A stretch of DNA of 64,000 nt from Albugo candida (taxonomy: Eukaryota > Oomycota > Peronosporomycetes > Albuginales): NCBI GenBank assembly GCA_040437565.1, contig JBDOQK010000015.1:62001-126000 (forward strand), given 5' to 3'. A program made the position numbers and the translations under genes. The first letter of the stretch is position 1. Every line of letters begins with the position of its first letter. Positions 1-10,900 of this stretch are shown in pieces. The notes below the pieces were generated by a model. That model was not told the DNA's origin, ran no database searches, and saw nothing but the letters and a program-made list of their open reading frames with translations.

Positions 1-982
1 TTGCATGGATACCTCTCTTGTGGCAAGTACGAATCAACAGAGAAACATATGCTGCCATGAACGGTGTGGTCATACCAACGCTGGAACGATCCGGAAGCAC
101 AAAGTCTGCATGGTTACGAAACTTTTTTATATAAGAAAAAATATAATCCCATCGCCCACAATTGAGACCGGAGGAGTGTTCTCGCAGCTCAAAAAGTATC
201 TCATCCATTTGGAATACAGCTGTGATCGTTTCAATAAGAACCGTCGCTCGTATTGAACCTCTTGGTATGCTCAGATACGCCTGTGCAGCCAGAAACACAT
301 CATTCCATAATTTGGCTTCGAGATGATGCTCCAACTTTGGTAAGTAAAAGTAAGGCCCTGAACCCCGGACTAAAAGCTCATGAGCGTTGTGGAAAAAGTA
401 TAATCCGAAATCAAATAGCGAAGCTGATACAACTTGATGATTAATGAGAATGTGCGCTTCCTCCAAGTGCCATCCACGTGGACGGACTAACAAAGTCGCC
501 GTTTTCTCATTCAATGTGTAGTCTTTCATCGTGTCGGGGCTTTTATATGAAATTGTGCGTCGTACTGCATCGTACAAATTGACTTGGCCATCCATAACGT
601 TTGACCACGTTGGTGCAGTGGAATCTTCTAAATCAGCCATAAAGCACTTGGCTCCCGAATTGAGAGCATTTATAATCATTTTTCGATCAACTGGACCCGT
701 GATCTCAACTCGTCGATCCTCCAAATCCGATGGAATCGGTGCGACTTTCCATTCACTTTCCCGTATATATTTCGACTGTGGAAGAAAATCCGGAAACTTT
801 CCTGCATTTATGCATTTCTGATATTCGATGCGAGCACCAAGTATTTTTAATCGCTGAGCTTCAAATTGCTCATGTAAAAAGGCCAGAAAACGCAGCGCGT
901 CAGGTGTCAAAATATGGCGATATGCATTTGATTCACTCCCCAGGATCCGAATATTTGCTGCATTGACGCGTACCTCTGTCAT
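1..982 (-). CDS. Malate synthase, 5' part (runs off the window)
   Basis: Condenses glyoxylate and acetyl-CoA to malate in the glyoxylate shunt, normally in peroxisomes. One open frame of 327 codons runs from an ATG at 982-980 to the window edge, so about 60% of a usual 530-550 residue protein is present. Family marks seen: [11 protein letters not shown], which holds the Arg of the glyoxylate site, and the malate synthase signature [16 protein letters not shown] near residue 275. The protein starts [15 protein letters not shown], typical of the eukaryotic/malate synthase A type. The C-terminal catalytic Asp and any peroxisomal targeting tripeptide lie outside the window. No intron is needed in the visible part. 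The family call is secure; the start codon is the first in-frame ATG and is likely but not proven. Confidence 0.95.
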   Translation of the reverse strand, partial: MTEVRVNAANIRILGSESNAYRHILTPDALRFLAFLHEQFEAQRLKILGARIEYQKCINAGKFPDFLPQSKYIRESEWKVAPIPSDLEDRRVEITGPVDRKMIINALNSGAKCFMADLEDSTAPTWSNVMDGQVNLYDAVRRTISYKSPDTMKDYTLNEKTATLLVRPRGWHLEEAHILINHQVVSASLFDFGLYFFHNAHELLVRGSGPYFYLPKLEHHLEAKLWNDVFLAAQAYLSIPRGSIRATVLIETITAVFQMDEILFELREHSSGLNCGRWDYIFSYIKKFRNHADFVLPDRSSVGMTTPFMAAYVSLLIRTCHKRGIHA

Positions 983-1243
983 ATCGACCGAAATGGTTGG
1001 AATTATGAAAATGACTGTTCTTCAAAAGATCTTTTTGTTTATGATTTTGACCAACCACTGCAAGTTTGACTTCAAGATGATCGATGATGCGCGCATGTCA
1101 TCGACTTCAGCTCGTAAATGTTTCAATGCAGCATGTGCGGCGATACAAGAGCCAGACGTAACATAGGAGTACAGTCAACAACTCTCGCTATCTAATTGTG
1201 CTCGAGTGAGCTTCCATGGGATGAGAATCATACAAAAATGTAA

Positions 1244-1688
1244 ATGGCGATTTTGACAGTTGTTACGAGCCTATTCATAGCGACATTTGACTCAATTTGG
1301 GAGGTCGTAGAAGCGAAATTTATCTTGGATCTTCTTCTTCGTCACCATCCCTGTCATGATGCATTGGATAATACTTTTTTGCTCCGAATCGGTGCGCGGT
1401 ACCTTTAGCGCTTCATGAGGATCCCCTACGTCCTGTTTTTGCCACTTACAGCAAAAGCCTTTTGTCACAAAGTACTGCTGTAGATACCCTTTTTGATGTG
1501 TGTGGTGTGAAATCTCAGTCTCATTCTCTAGAGAATGCGAATGGAATCGGTGAAGTAATAAGTTTAGAGTTGTAGACTGGCTGCCACGTGCAAATTTTGC
1601 GTACACCTATAGCCCGCACTTTGAAGAAGAGGCAGTCACAGGTAAGAGTACGACGTGATCAATCTAACTTTTGCAGGCTCAAACCTAA
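1244..1688 (+). CDS. Possible small spliced gene, about 98 residues, unrecognised
   Basis: A tentative model between malate synthase and the HAD gene. An ATG at 1244 opens MAILTVVTSLFIATFDSIWEVV, a hydrophobic N-terminus that could be a signal or transit peptide. Four exons (1244-1398, 1452-1549, 1613-1641, 1677-1688) join in phase across GT-AG introns of 53, 63 and 35 nt, close to the intron sizes elsewhere here. If the last intron is not removed the protein ends a little later with a basic tail. No family is recognised. A competing frame of 104 codons lies on the minus strand (1292-1606). Neither is proven; the stretch may be non-coding. Confidence 0.3.
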
Positions 1689-1775
1689 ATGTGTATTAAA
1701 ATCTCTTTCTTGAATATAAATCGCTGGACACTAAACACAAGTTAAGGTCTTCCATGATCAAGTGAGCAGAACGCA

Positions 1776-3151
1776 CTAGGCAGGACTCGTATTGTTGCTC
1801 TGAGTCGCGGACGGACCTTTGGCCCATGTTGCACCATTTTTGGAGTTAATACGCTGTATATGAATTCTTTCTTTAAAATCTGGAATACCGATGAGTTTCA
1901 TCAATTCGCCATCCACATTTTCTTTCTTCTGAATAATAAGCGCGAATCCGCCTTTATTTAAGACATGCTCTAGCATATGAAAATCCCCTTTTGAGTCTCC
2001 AGTAGCGAATACAGGCTTATAATCATTTTTCTCTTCAATTTTTTGAGTCTCTTCCAACTTAGCCCTTTCCGTATTAGCATAGCCTACTCCTGCGAGCAAG
2101 GCGTCGCTCGGTGTTAGAATTTTTCCGTTGTTCGGATCAGGGGTAGGCCGGGAGCATATTAGATTTTCTGAATTGACATCAATCTTGTGAATTCTGATCG
2201 CAGCCANNNNNNNNNNNNNNNNNNNNNNNNNNNNNNNNNNNNNNNNNNNNNNNNNNNNNNNNNNNNNNNNNNNNNNNNNNNNNNNNNNNNNNNNNNNNNN
2301 NNNNNNGAATTGACATCAATCTTGTGAATTCTGATCGCAGCCAATAGATTCATCTCGTGGTTGCCGGTTATGATATATGGAACTACATGGAGTTCCTTGA
2401 ATTTTCTGATGAGCGCAAGCTGTTCTGCATAGGCATCAGGTCTTCTACGTCGTAATTGGATGGTAACACTACCTTCGGACACTACATAAGTATATTTTTT
2501 GAATTTATCCTTTTCTTCAACATCATTTGCCTCATCGATAAACTCGTCGATGTGATGTTGTGGCATATTGAGCAACACTCTTTGCTTTATAGTCTTCAAC
2601 AGGTATGCACATTTCTTTTGATTAACCATCTTTCGATACGCCAGGTCGGACCAGAAAGCAACGAGCACTTTTAAGTTTGGATCTTCAATTTTAAATGTTT
2701 TCTGTTGAGGATTCTTTTCATCCCATTTGCCGTGTTTTAATTCATGTTTCTGGAAAATTTTGAGAATTTCTTTGACAATGGTATCAAAATATATAGTAAC
2801 TTTGTTATCCTCGTCGTCTATCTTGTACTCGTGGAAGTCGGTGATACAGTCCTGATTTACAACCTTAGTGAATTTAAAAACTGCAGCAGCACCTTCAGAG
2901 CCAAAGTGATACAGCCCACGTCTTATTTGAGCTACAAGAATTGGAATGGACATTGAGGAACTAATGAGTGTTGAGTCCAAATCAAAATATGCGGAATAGG
3001 TGTTCCCATTCTTGGTCGTTATTGTGTTGAACACTTTCTCGAAAAATGACTCTGATCCAGTATCCTTAATCAGTTGATCAAATGTTTTTTCAGGGTCATT
3101 CCCACTACAAAGCAGTGGAAGCAATGCAAACAACAAGCACTTGATAGCCAT
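1776..3151 (-). CDS. Secreted HAD-superfamily phosphatase (phosphoserine-phosphatase-like)
   Basis: HAD hydrolases use an Asp nucleophile to remove phosphate. Motif I is YFDLDSTLI (DxDxT, near residue 50); motif IV is FATGDSKGDFHML with the Mg-binding acidic pair; a TGNHE segment sits where motif II is expected. The ATG at 3151 opens MAIKCLLFALLPLLCSG, a clear signal peptide, so the enzyme probably enters the secretory pathway. The 100-N gap at 2207-2306 has a 37-bp direct repeat on each side; reading the two copies as one gives an unbroken 412-residue frame ending ...NNTSPA at 1776. Without that collapse the frame appears shifted. The substrate is unknown; secretion makes a serine-biosynthesis role unlikely. 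Family call firm, substrate open. Confidence 0.85.
2170..2343. repeat. Assembly gap with 37-bp direct repeats
   Basis: The gap is 2207-2306. Bases 2170-2206 are repeated exactly at 2307-2343. It lies inside the HAD phosphatase gene and should collapse to a single copy. Confidence 0.9.
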
Positions 3152-4090
3152 TGGGCTCAATCGATAATGAGGATCATGACCGTGATCTTGCTTCAGCCGA
3201 ATTGTGGGAGGGTAGACATAAATCACACAAATAAAGAACAAAAATTCAAGTGCCCCGAAGTTGCACAAAATAGATAGAAGGAGATGGAAAATCGCTCAAG
3301 CTGTGTTTTGAAGGCTATGAGACATTGTAAGGTCTTTCTGTATGCGATCGACCTCAACGGCTATAGCCTTTCTAGTGATCTGATGAAATTCTAGAATTTT
3401 TTTCAGTAACCACGTAATCACCGAATGTGATCCTTTCATGTGCATGCTGCTCACCTATCATACTATCGAAATCAGATAGCCCCAAGTACTGCGATCTAAT
3501 AACCATAGATCCAAATTTGCTCCCTGTCGACCAGCTGGTTTTCGAAAACATACGATATAGAATCCTAGTGCAAGGACATCACACTGACTATGAAATTCGA
3601 ATAATATAAGCCAACCTCGAACCAATCCATAGAAACATTATGCGTGGTAGATAAACAAAGAACGTTCAGATCATCACAACAACTATAACATGTACTGCTA
3701 AGATCTCTAACGCAAGTGTCCCGTTTGTGATGATGACATTGATTTTGACGTATACAAATATGTTTTAATAATGTAGATAGATACATACATTAGAACAAAC
3801 CTTGTGGCCGATTGCATAACATTCTATACCTTTCCTACGCGCGCATCAACTTTAAATCATGCCTAGACGTTTACATATCAACATCTATCTATTAGGCTTA
3901 CGGCTACATCATCCGTGTTTCAATTTGCTTCCATCGTACATGCATTATCGTCTAGTGTACCTCCAAGGGACTCCGTTTATGTCGCTGCCGCTAAGATTTT
4001 CTTGTATATTGTCAAAGTAAACGCCAGAAGTGTTTGCTGAGATTACGTACATCTGCCCCTCGAGCTTCCTTTCGATCGTGCTTATTATAT

Positions 4091-4396
4091 TCTAAGGCCT
4101 ATGTAAGTCGCCAGTTCTTACCATTTGAGCAACATGCGCGAACGCGTCTGATGAGAACTAGCACAAGATGATGCCAGCATCCAAAAGTCATCANNNNNNN
4201 NNNNNNNNNNNNNNNNNNNNNNNNNNNNNNNNNNNNNNNNNNNNNNNNNNNNNNNNNNNNNNNNNNNNNNNNNNNNNNNNNNNNNNNNNNNNNTCTAAGG
4301 CCTATGTAAGTCGCCAGTTCTTACCATTTGAGCAACATGCGCGAACGCGTCTGATGAGAACTAGCACAAGATGATGCCAGCATCCAAAAGTCATCA
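4091..4396. repeat. Assembly gap with 103-bp direct repeats
   Basis: The gap is 4194-4293. Bases 4091-4193 recur at 4294-4396 with no difference that I see. Intergenic. Confidence 0.9.
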
Positions 4397-5161
4397 GTAA
4401 CGTGCACCTATTTTGTATCTCAAAGTTAGAACTATCGCATGTAAGCGCGGTCACTGATCACAATTCCATCAGAGCTGTGTGGAAAACTTCAGTGCACCAA
4501 GATCATGCGAACAACTCATTACAATGATAACGCTATATGAGACACCACAACCAATCTAAGCGTAAAGCTGGTGTAGTTATTTGAGTAGACTCGATTCACA
4601 CAAATGATTCAGTGAAAATTCTGACTAGCGACAAGTGGCGATAAGATTCTGATTCGACGCATGGTGGTGGTCAATTAACGCTGTTGCCCAAAATGAAATT
4701 ATATATAGTTGGATGGTTCTTACGAAGAATCTAGTGTTCTCAAAGTCATCGAGGTCCAATCCTCTAAAGCCGACACAAAAGGGTCGACTTGTCTTGACCA
4801 CCAGTGCTGTGCTAGATTGTTAGAGGGAGCTGAGGGACTAGCAGATCTTTTCAGCGAAAATAATGCTGCTTGAGAAACTCACCTCTATCTTTATAAATGT
4901 AGTTGCCATCTTGGGCTTCCACTTCCGCTTATCATGACAATAATCTCGAAGCAAATATTGTGCATCTTGAGAATAGACTCCCGCCGATATTCCACTTTAC
5001 GAATAAAATGGACTTTTCGCTTTTTCAACAATGAATGCAAGCTGACTGAATCAAAGCAAAAGTGCAGAGTTAAACCGATCGAAATTCGTCAGCCTCGTCG
5101 TCGCAAAGAATATCTGCAGGAATAGATGCAATCGCTTACGTTATGACTAATCGAGTAAAAG

Positions 5162-5287
5162 CGTGGTGCTTATGNNNNNNNNNNNNNNNNNNNNNNNNNN
5201 NNNNNNNNNNNNNNNNNNNNNNNNNNNNNNNNNNNNNNNNNNNNNNNNNNNNNNNNNNNNNNNNNNNNNNNNNNCGTGGTGCTTATG
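5162..5287. repeat. Assembly gap with 13-bp direct repeats
   Basis: The gap is 5175-5274. The 13-mer cgtggtgcttatg stands on both sides. Shortest of the twelve gap repeats; it lies 60 bp upstream of the coiled-coil gene. Confidence 0.85.
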
Positions 5288-5346
5288 CTTTTACTTACCG
5301 GTACTGATACCGTCGAAGCTTCTGTTCATTTTCAGCCATTTAAATA

Positions 5347-7767
5347 ATGACGTTATCTACATCGCGACAAAGTCGATTACAGGCCGCGATTGATGAATGT
5401 GCATGTAAGGTTCGAGACTACCAGCGAAAAATGAAGAATGGTGACACTGAGATTACAATGGATATCATCCAAGAAGAAATCCAGACGATGATTCAGCTGC
5501 GAAAAGATTTAAAAACTTCTAGTAATCAAGAAGAGTCTGATACAAGCACGAGTGATATGTTCGATGCGAAAACAAATACTTACAACAATCAGGAAATCGG
5601 GCAGTATGAATCAGAAAAAAGCGCGGAGGATCGTGTAAACGTCTTGGACTCTTGGGTGCACAAGACAGGCTCAAAATTGGAGAAAATTGAAAAAAGCTTG
5701 AGAAAAGTAGAGCAATCCAAATCAAACGAAGAAATGTTAGCAAAAAGGAGGAACACCACTACTTCTGTCAAAGAATACTCCCGTGTAGAACAAACGCACG
5801 TACAAGTTGGCCAGAGCTCAAACACTCTCTCGGATCGGCCAACAACTTTGAGGACGCCCGACCGTAGCGATGCAGAAAATGGTCAAGTTGGTGACATCAA
5901 ATCAAAGGATAATAAGCACACGTCACAGGTACGCATCGTCTATTGCCATCTGATAGAATGGCTTCTTATTCATAGTCGTAGTTGACGTCGGAGAACGCTC
6001 GCCTCCTTGATGAGACTCAAAACCTTCGCGATGAAATCACCAAATTGCGAGCAACTTTGGAAGAAAAAGAAAGTAAATCCTTGGAAATGGAAAAAGAAGT
6101 ATNNNNNNNNNNNNNNNNNNNNNNNNNNNNNNNNNNNNNNNNNNNNNNNNNNNNNNNNNNNNNNNNNNNNNNNNNNNNNNNNNNNNNNNNNNNNNNNNNN
6201 NNTCCAAATCAAACGAAGAAATGTTAGCAAAAAGGAGGAACACCACTACTTCTGTCAAAGAATACTCCAGTGTAGAACAAACGCACGTACAAGCTGGCCA
6301 GAGCTCAAACACTCTCTCGGATCGGCCAACAACTTTGAGGACGTCCGACCGTAGCGATGTAGAAAATGGTCAAATTGGTGACATCAAATTAAAGGATAAC
6401 AAGCACACGTCACAGGTACGCATCGTCTATTGCCATCTGATAGAATGGCTTCTTATTCATAGTCGTAGTTGACGTCGGAGAACGTTCGCCTCCTTAATGA
6501 GACTCAAAAGCTCCGCGATGAAATCACCAAATTGCGAACAACTTTGGAAGAAAAAGAAAGTAAATCCTTGGAAATGGAAAAAGAAGTATTGTCCACGAAA
6601 AAACTTCTTAAAGAAGAACATGAGCGTTTCCAGGAACAAGATTCTGATCGAAAGAATTTGCATGTGCAATTCTCCAAACTGCAGGATAGTAGAAGCCGAC
6701 TTGAAGCTGAAAAGCTCAATTTGGAAGCTCTCGTACATGAAAAAACAATTGAACTTGCAGGGCTGAGATCTGATCTGAAGAAATCGATGCAAGCGTCAAG
6801 TGCAGCTCAGCTAGAACACGAGAAGAAATTTGGACTTGTTCGAGAGTCTGAACGCAGATTAGAGGAAGAATGTTTTCGTATGAGATCTGAGATTACCGAA
6901 TTGACTCAGTGGAAAGTAGCAAATGACCACACTGTCCGTAAATTGGAGACACAACTTTGTGAAACTCAGGTTTGGATCACCAAACAAAAGCGTGTGATCA
7001 AAACCTCAGCTCTATCACTGTAGGAAGGACTTGTATTGGCGAACGCAGCAAAACAAGATGTTCAAGACAAACTTTCAATGTTACACAAGCAAAAACTTAT
7101 CGAAACTTCCGACAAAGAGCATGCGCTAGAACGAGCGCTTACAGCCGAAAGTAGTCTAAAGGTAGTCTCAACCGAGTTGCAGGCCGTGAAGACTGATCTG
7201 ATCTCGTTGGAAGAAACCCACAGAGTGCAAAGTCGAAAGCACTCGAGTATCGACAGTGAGCTTGGAGACCTGCGGAAGAAATTCAATGCTCAAGAAATAT
7301 TACTCAAAAAGTCGGGCGTATCACTGCATGATGCCAATGAAGAGCTGAAAGAAGCCCGGGCAAATGTGCAAAAGTACAAGACGCTTGTACAAAGCACAAA
7401 GCAAACTGTCTTTGATAAGACCTCAGAGATGGATCGAACTCGCAAGCAGCTTTCTCGAGCTCAAACCGAACTAGCCAGTGCACTAAGCAATAATCGCGAT
7501 AACACTCGAAATTTGCAGCAAGCAAAAGAGACGATCAAGAACCTACGGCAGGAACTCCGCCAAGCTCGCGAAGAGATCACAGCGTTGGCAACGAAGATAA
7601 CCAGTCTAGAATCCGCAACTTCCAAATTGTCTGATGATTTCAAAAGCAAAGCAAAAAGTAATTATCAGCTCAGCAAAGAAGCGGACAAGTTGAGGCATTA
7701 TCGCACAGCGTTAGCTGTGGTGATCCCAGTGTTCACGGCCGTGTTGCTATATTCCATTATAAAGTAG
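5347..7767 (+). CDS. Tail-anchored coiled-coil protein
   Basis: Three exons once the gap is collapsed: exon 1 from ATG 5347 to 5928 (second copy ends 6415), exon 2 6469-6969, exon 3 7024-7767; introns are 53 and 54 nt, both phase 0. The product is about 608 residues, almost wholly heptad-rich coiled coil (many Glu, Lys, Leu, Gln), ending in one hydrophobic segment, TALAVVIPVFTAVLLYSIIK, right at the C-terminus. This is the layout of a tail-anchored tether such as some golgins or ER/mitochondrial adaptors, with the coil facing the cytosol. No specific family is recognised. It converges on the PP2C fusion, whose stop lies 182 bp beyond. Confidence 0.8.
5716..6589. repeat. Assembly gap with diverged 387-bp direct repeats
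   Basis: The gap is about 6103-6202. Bases 5716-6102 recur at 6203-6589 with roughly a dozen single-base differences (about 3%). Both copies contain the exon 1/intron 1/exon 2 junction of the coiled-coil gene, so they look like two haplotypes placed in tandem rather than a true exon duplication. Confidence 0.8.
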
Positions 7768-7949
7768 ACTTTGGTGCTTGTATAGACTCATCGAATGTCT
7801 ATGGGCATCTTCATTGAAATGACAACTTTGCATCTTTGTATTTTGTATAACTACACACATACAACTTGGAAAAACGAGCATTCAGACATCAACATGTACA
7901 AGAACAGAAGAGGCATCATCCATCGCTGAAAATTCAAATCTCAAATCTC

Positions 7950-10900
7950 TTAGAATCGCGAAAGCCAGGCTATATCTCCCGTGTATGACGATCCAATGTT
8001 CAGGTCTTGGAACGTGCTCCGCGCTCTATTGCTAATGATTTCGTTAAATCGAGTCGCAGCAGCTGCTTCCAATGGAGCCTGAGCATTCAGAGCGGACATT
8101 AGCACATACATCGTATATTCACTAAAGTGAGCTTACGCCAAACGATCCAGCCTTTGTAGCTTCCCATGAAGTCCCAGCAAAGAACGAATGTTCCTTGATT
8201 TCATCGCAAGAAGCTTGAACGTTCTGCCTCTGATCTTTATGTCGGAATCCCAATCGAGCGGAGAAATCTGGATTCAGTAATTGTGAGACCAAATCTCTCA
8301 ATTCTTTGCTTGGTTGGCCCTCCCATTCCACTGTCATCTACAAACCGCAACAGAATCCTTGAGCCCATGCAAGTGAATGGGAATACAATATCTCTCACAG
8401 GGTCAAACGATGCAATCACATTCAACACAGTAAGATCGTCTTTGTCCTCTTTTTGAAATGGAGTCTTGCCACAGTACAGCTCATAGATTAACACTCCAAG
8501 AGCCCAATAATCGGCAGCGATGTTGTGGCCTACAATCGATACATTTTATATACTCTGCACTCTGAATGAAAAGGAAGCACCTTCTCCTTTGATCTGCTCT
8601 GGCGACAGATACTCGGGTGTGCCGCAAACCGTGTAGGTTCTTCCTCGACCAACGTACTTGGAAAGTCTACAGAATACAACACGCATCGATTCGATTGAGT
8701 ACCATCACACACTTTGTGCTGACCTTAAATTCAGCATTCGCATTTGTCCATTCCGATCGACAAGCAGATTGCTTGGGTCCAATGTCCGTAACACAATCCC
8801 TTCCTGCAGCCAAATGAAACGATCGTCAGTCTCTATTCCGATATCTCAAAACTCAAAGCCACGTGCCGAATGCAGAAACTCCAGTGCCAATAACGCTTGC
8901 GCAGAGTAATACCGAACAAATGGCTCATTGTGTGGCTCATTATTCAGAAAACTTTCCAATGTCCCCACAATTTGCGTATCGAACAGCAAATGAATATCAG
9001 TCTCGCTGGCATTTGTCGCAACCACTGATGGAACCAACACGTTGTGTTCATGCAATGCAATGTAGATATCTCTCTCTCCGCAAATATGTTTGTGCATACT
9101 TGCGTCAAACACAGCCTGTTTACTTGCTGTACGCAGCGTCATATACACTGGAGAAACTGTTTCTCTGATAGTAACAAGTCGAATCAAATTCGTTTCTTCT
9201 GAAAGCACTTGACCCGCAATCTCCAAATTCTGCGTGCTGAATGGGATTTTCGGCGTGTTTTCGGGCAAATCTCCAAATCCAATCAGGCTGTCAGGCTACA
9301 AAGAACATTCGAGTTGGATTTGCGGGTGGTAGGAGCTCATAGGAAGCGTACTGTGGCGTTCTTGCGTGCCATCTTGTAGTACTCCTTGCGATTTCTTCGA
9401 GCTCTATCCTTTTCCAGTATCGTGCTCAGTTTGCCTACCGCTTGCTCTAAGCCATCCTTGTCGATAAAGAGACATTCAGTGGCTTCTACAGCTGTAACAG
9501 TGCGTTGGCTATCAATCAAAAGCACATGAGCTCTAATGCCGGAGCGTTCATCTGCGCAAATACAACCTGATGGATCGTTTTTTTACCAGAGACACTTCTC
9601 CAAAGTAATCGAAACTCTTCAATGTCATTGCGGCTTGCTCATTGATACGAAATCGGCATTCGACTTTTCCGCTTGTGATGAGATAGAATCCATTCTCCAG
9701 CATTCCTTCGTGCAAAATAACTTGACCTGCTTCAAAACGAATTGGTTTCAATTCTTCCGCAATCAAGCTTGTTTGTGCGATTGTTAAAGGGCGAAGCAGC
9801 CGAATTTGTCGGAGGCGATGTACAACGTCGCAAAGCGGTCGTCCTTGCATCAAAACGGATCGGAAAGCATGTCGATCCAAGCCCCAAAGACTTCCATCGG
9901 TGAGGGCAATCACAGTCGCAGCTCTGGGCTTTGAATAGATGAGAGAGAGTTCGCCAAATGTCGGATGAAAGCGTGAGGTTGCGTTGTAGGAATGCACGCA
10001 ATCACCGAATCGGTCGTAGGGCAATTCATCATCGTCGGGTACTTCCTCGGTCAAAGTCAAGACTCGCACCTCCAGGCTCCCCGATTCGACCTAAGAATTC
10101 CATCAGATACATTCAACGATCATCCTCTTTGGTACTTACAATGTAGAAAGTATTGCCGGGCGTTCCTTGTCGGATCACAATTTCACCTGCTTTGACCTCA
10201 ATTCTCGTCAGCAAGCCAGCGATTTCCGTCACTTTTTCATCAGAAAGATGATTGAAGAGGAAGTTCTCTCTGACTGCGTCCTTGAACCACTGCATTTCAC
10301 GATCTGAACTTGAGGTAATGGAAGGACCATCCATTGTGCTGATTGTATGATTCTCCTCGGTGACATCGCTTAGCATCGTATCGGTCAGTGAGAGTCGAAT
10401 TGCATCGGTTCCGACGATCGTATCACGCCGTCGATGATCGGGTCCTTGGGCTCCACGAACAGGCCGAAGCATCGACTGCATACTCAGGACTTCAGCGCCC
10501 GCGTAAATACTCCCTCGTTGCGCATCGCGATCGTCTGTGACTCCATCTAAATAGATACAAATTGCAGTGATATCATCTGTCCGCACTTCGTACTGCAGCC
10601 AGCGATTGTATGCTTCTTCGACAAGCGCTTGACAAGCATCCGAAGGATCATCGAAATGTTTCACGAGATCAACCACATTTTGACTCGTAAGGAATTCAAA
10701 GACACCATCACTAGCGATGATAATGAATCGATCGTGCACGTTGAGTGTTTTGGATAGAATTTCAGGTTCAGCTGTGACGCCAAGATCCTCTGAAACAGAG
10801 TCTCCAATGCTTCTTGTGAACGCAGTTCCCTGATGACATCCAATCAGCTTGAATTCGACATATCAGGATAGATGGAGCAGTACCGGATATTGACCGTACG

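Larger units (their letters stand above)
3152..5346. other. Intergenic stretch without a convincing gene
   Basis: About 2.2 kb between the HAD phosphatase start (minus) and the coiled-coil gene start (plus). Only short frames with no family likeness are seen, and I could not join them by good splice sites. It should hold the promoters of both flanking divergent genes. Two 100-N gaps fall here. Confidence 0.6.

Noticed and set aside
1292-1606. Minus-strand frame of 104 codons between malate synthase and the HAD gene
   Set aside because: It has no ATG at its start, no recognisable domain, and overlaps a plus-strand model with better splice signals. Kept only as an alternative.
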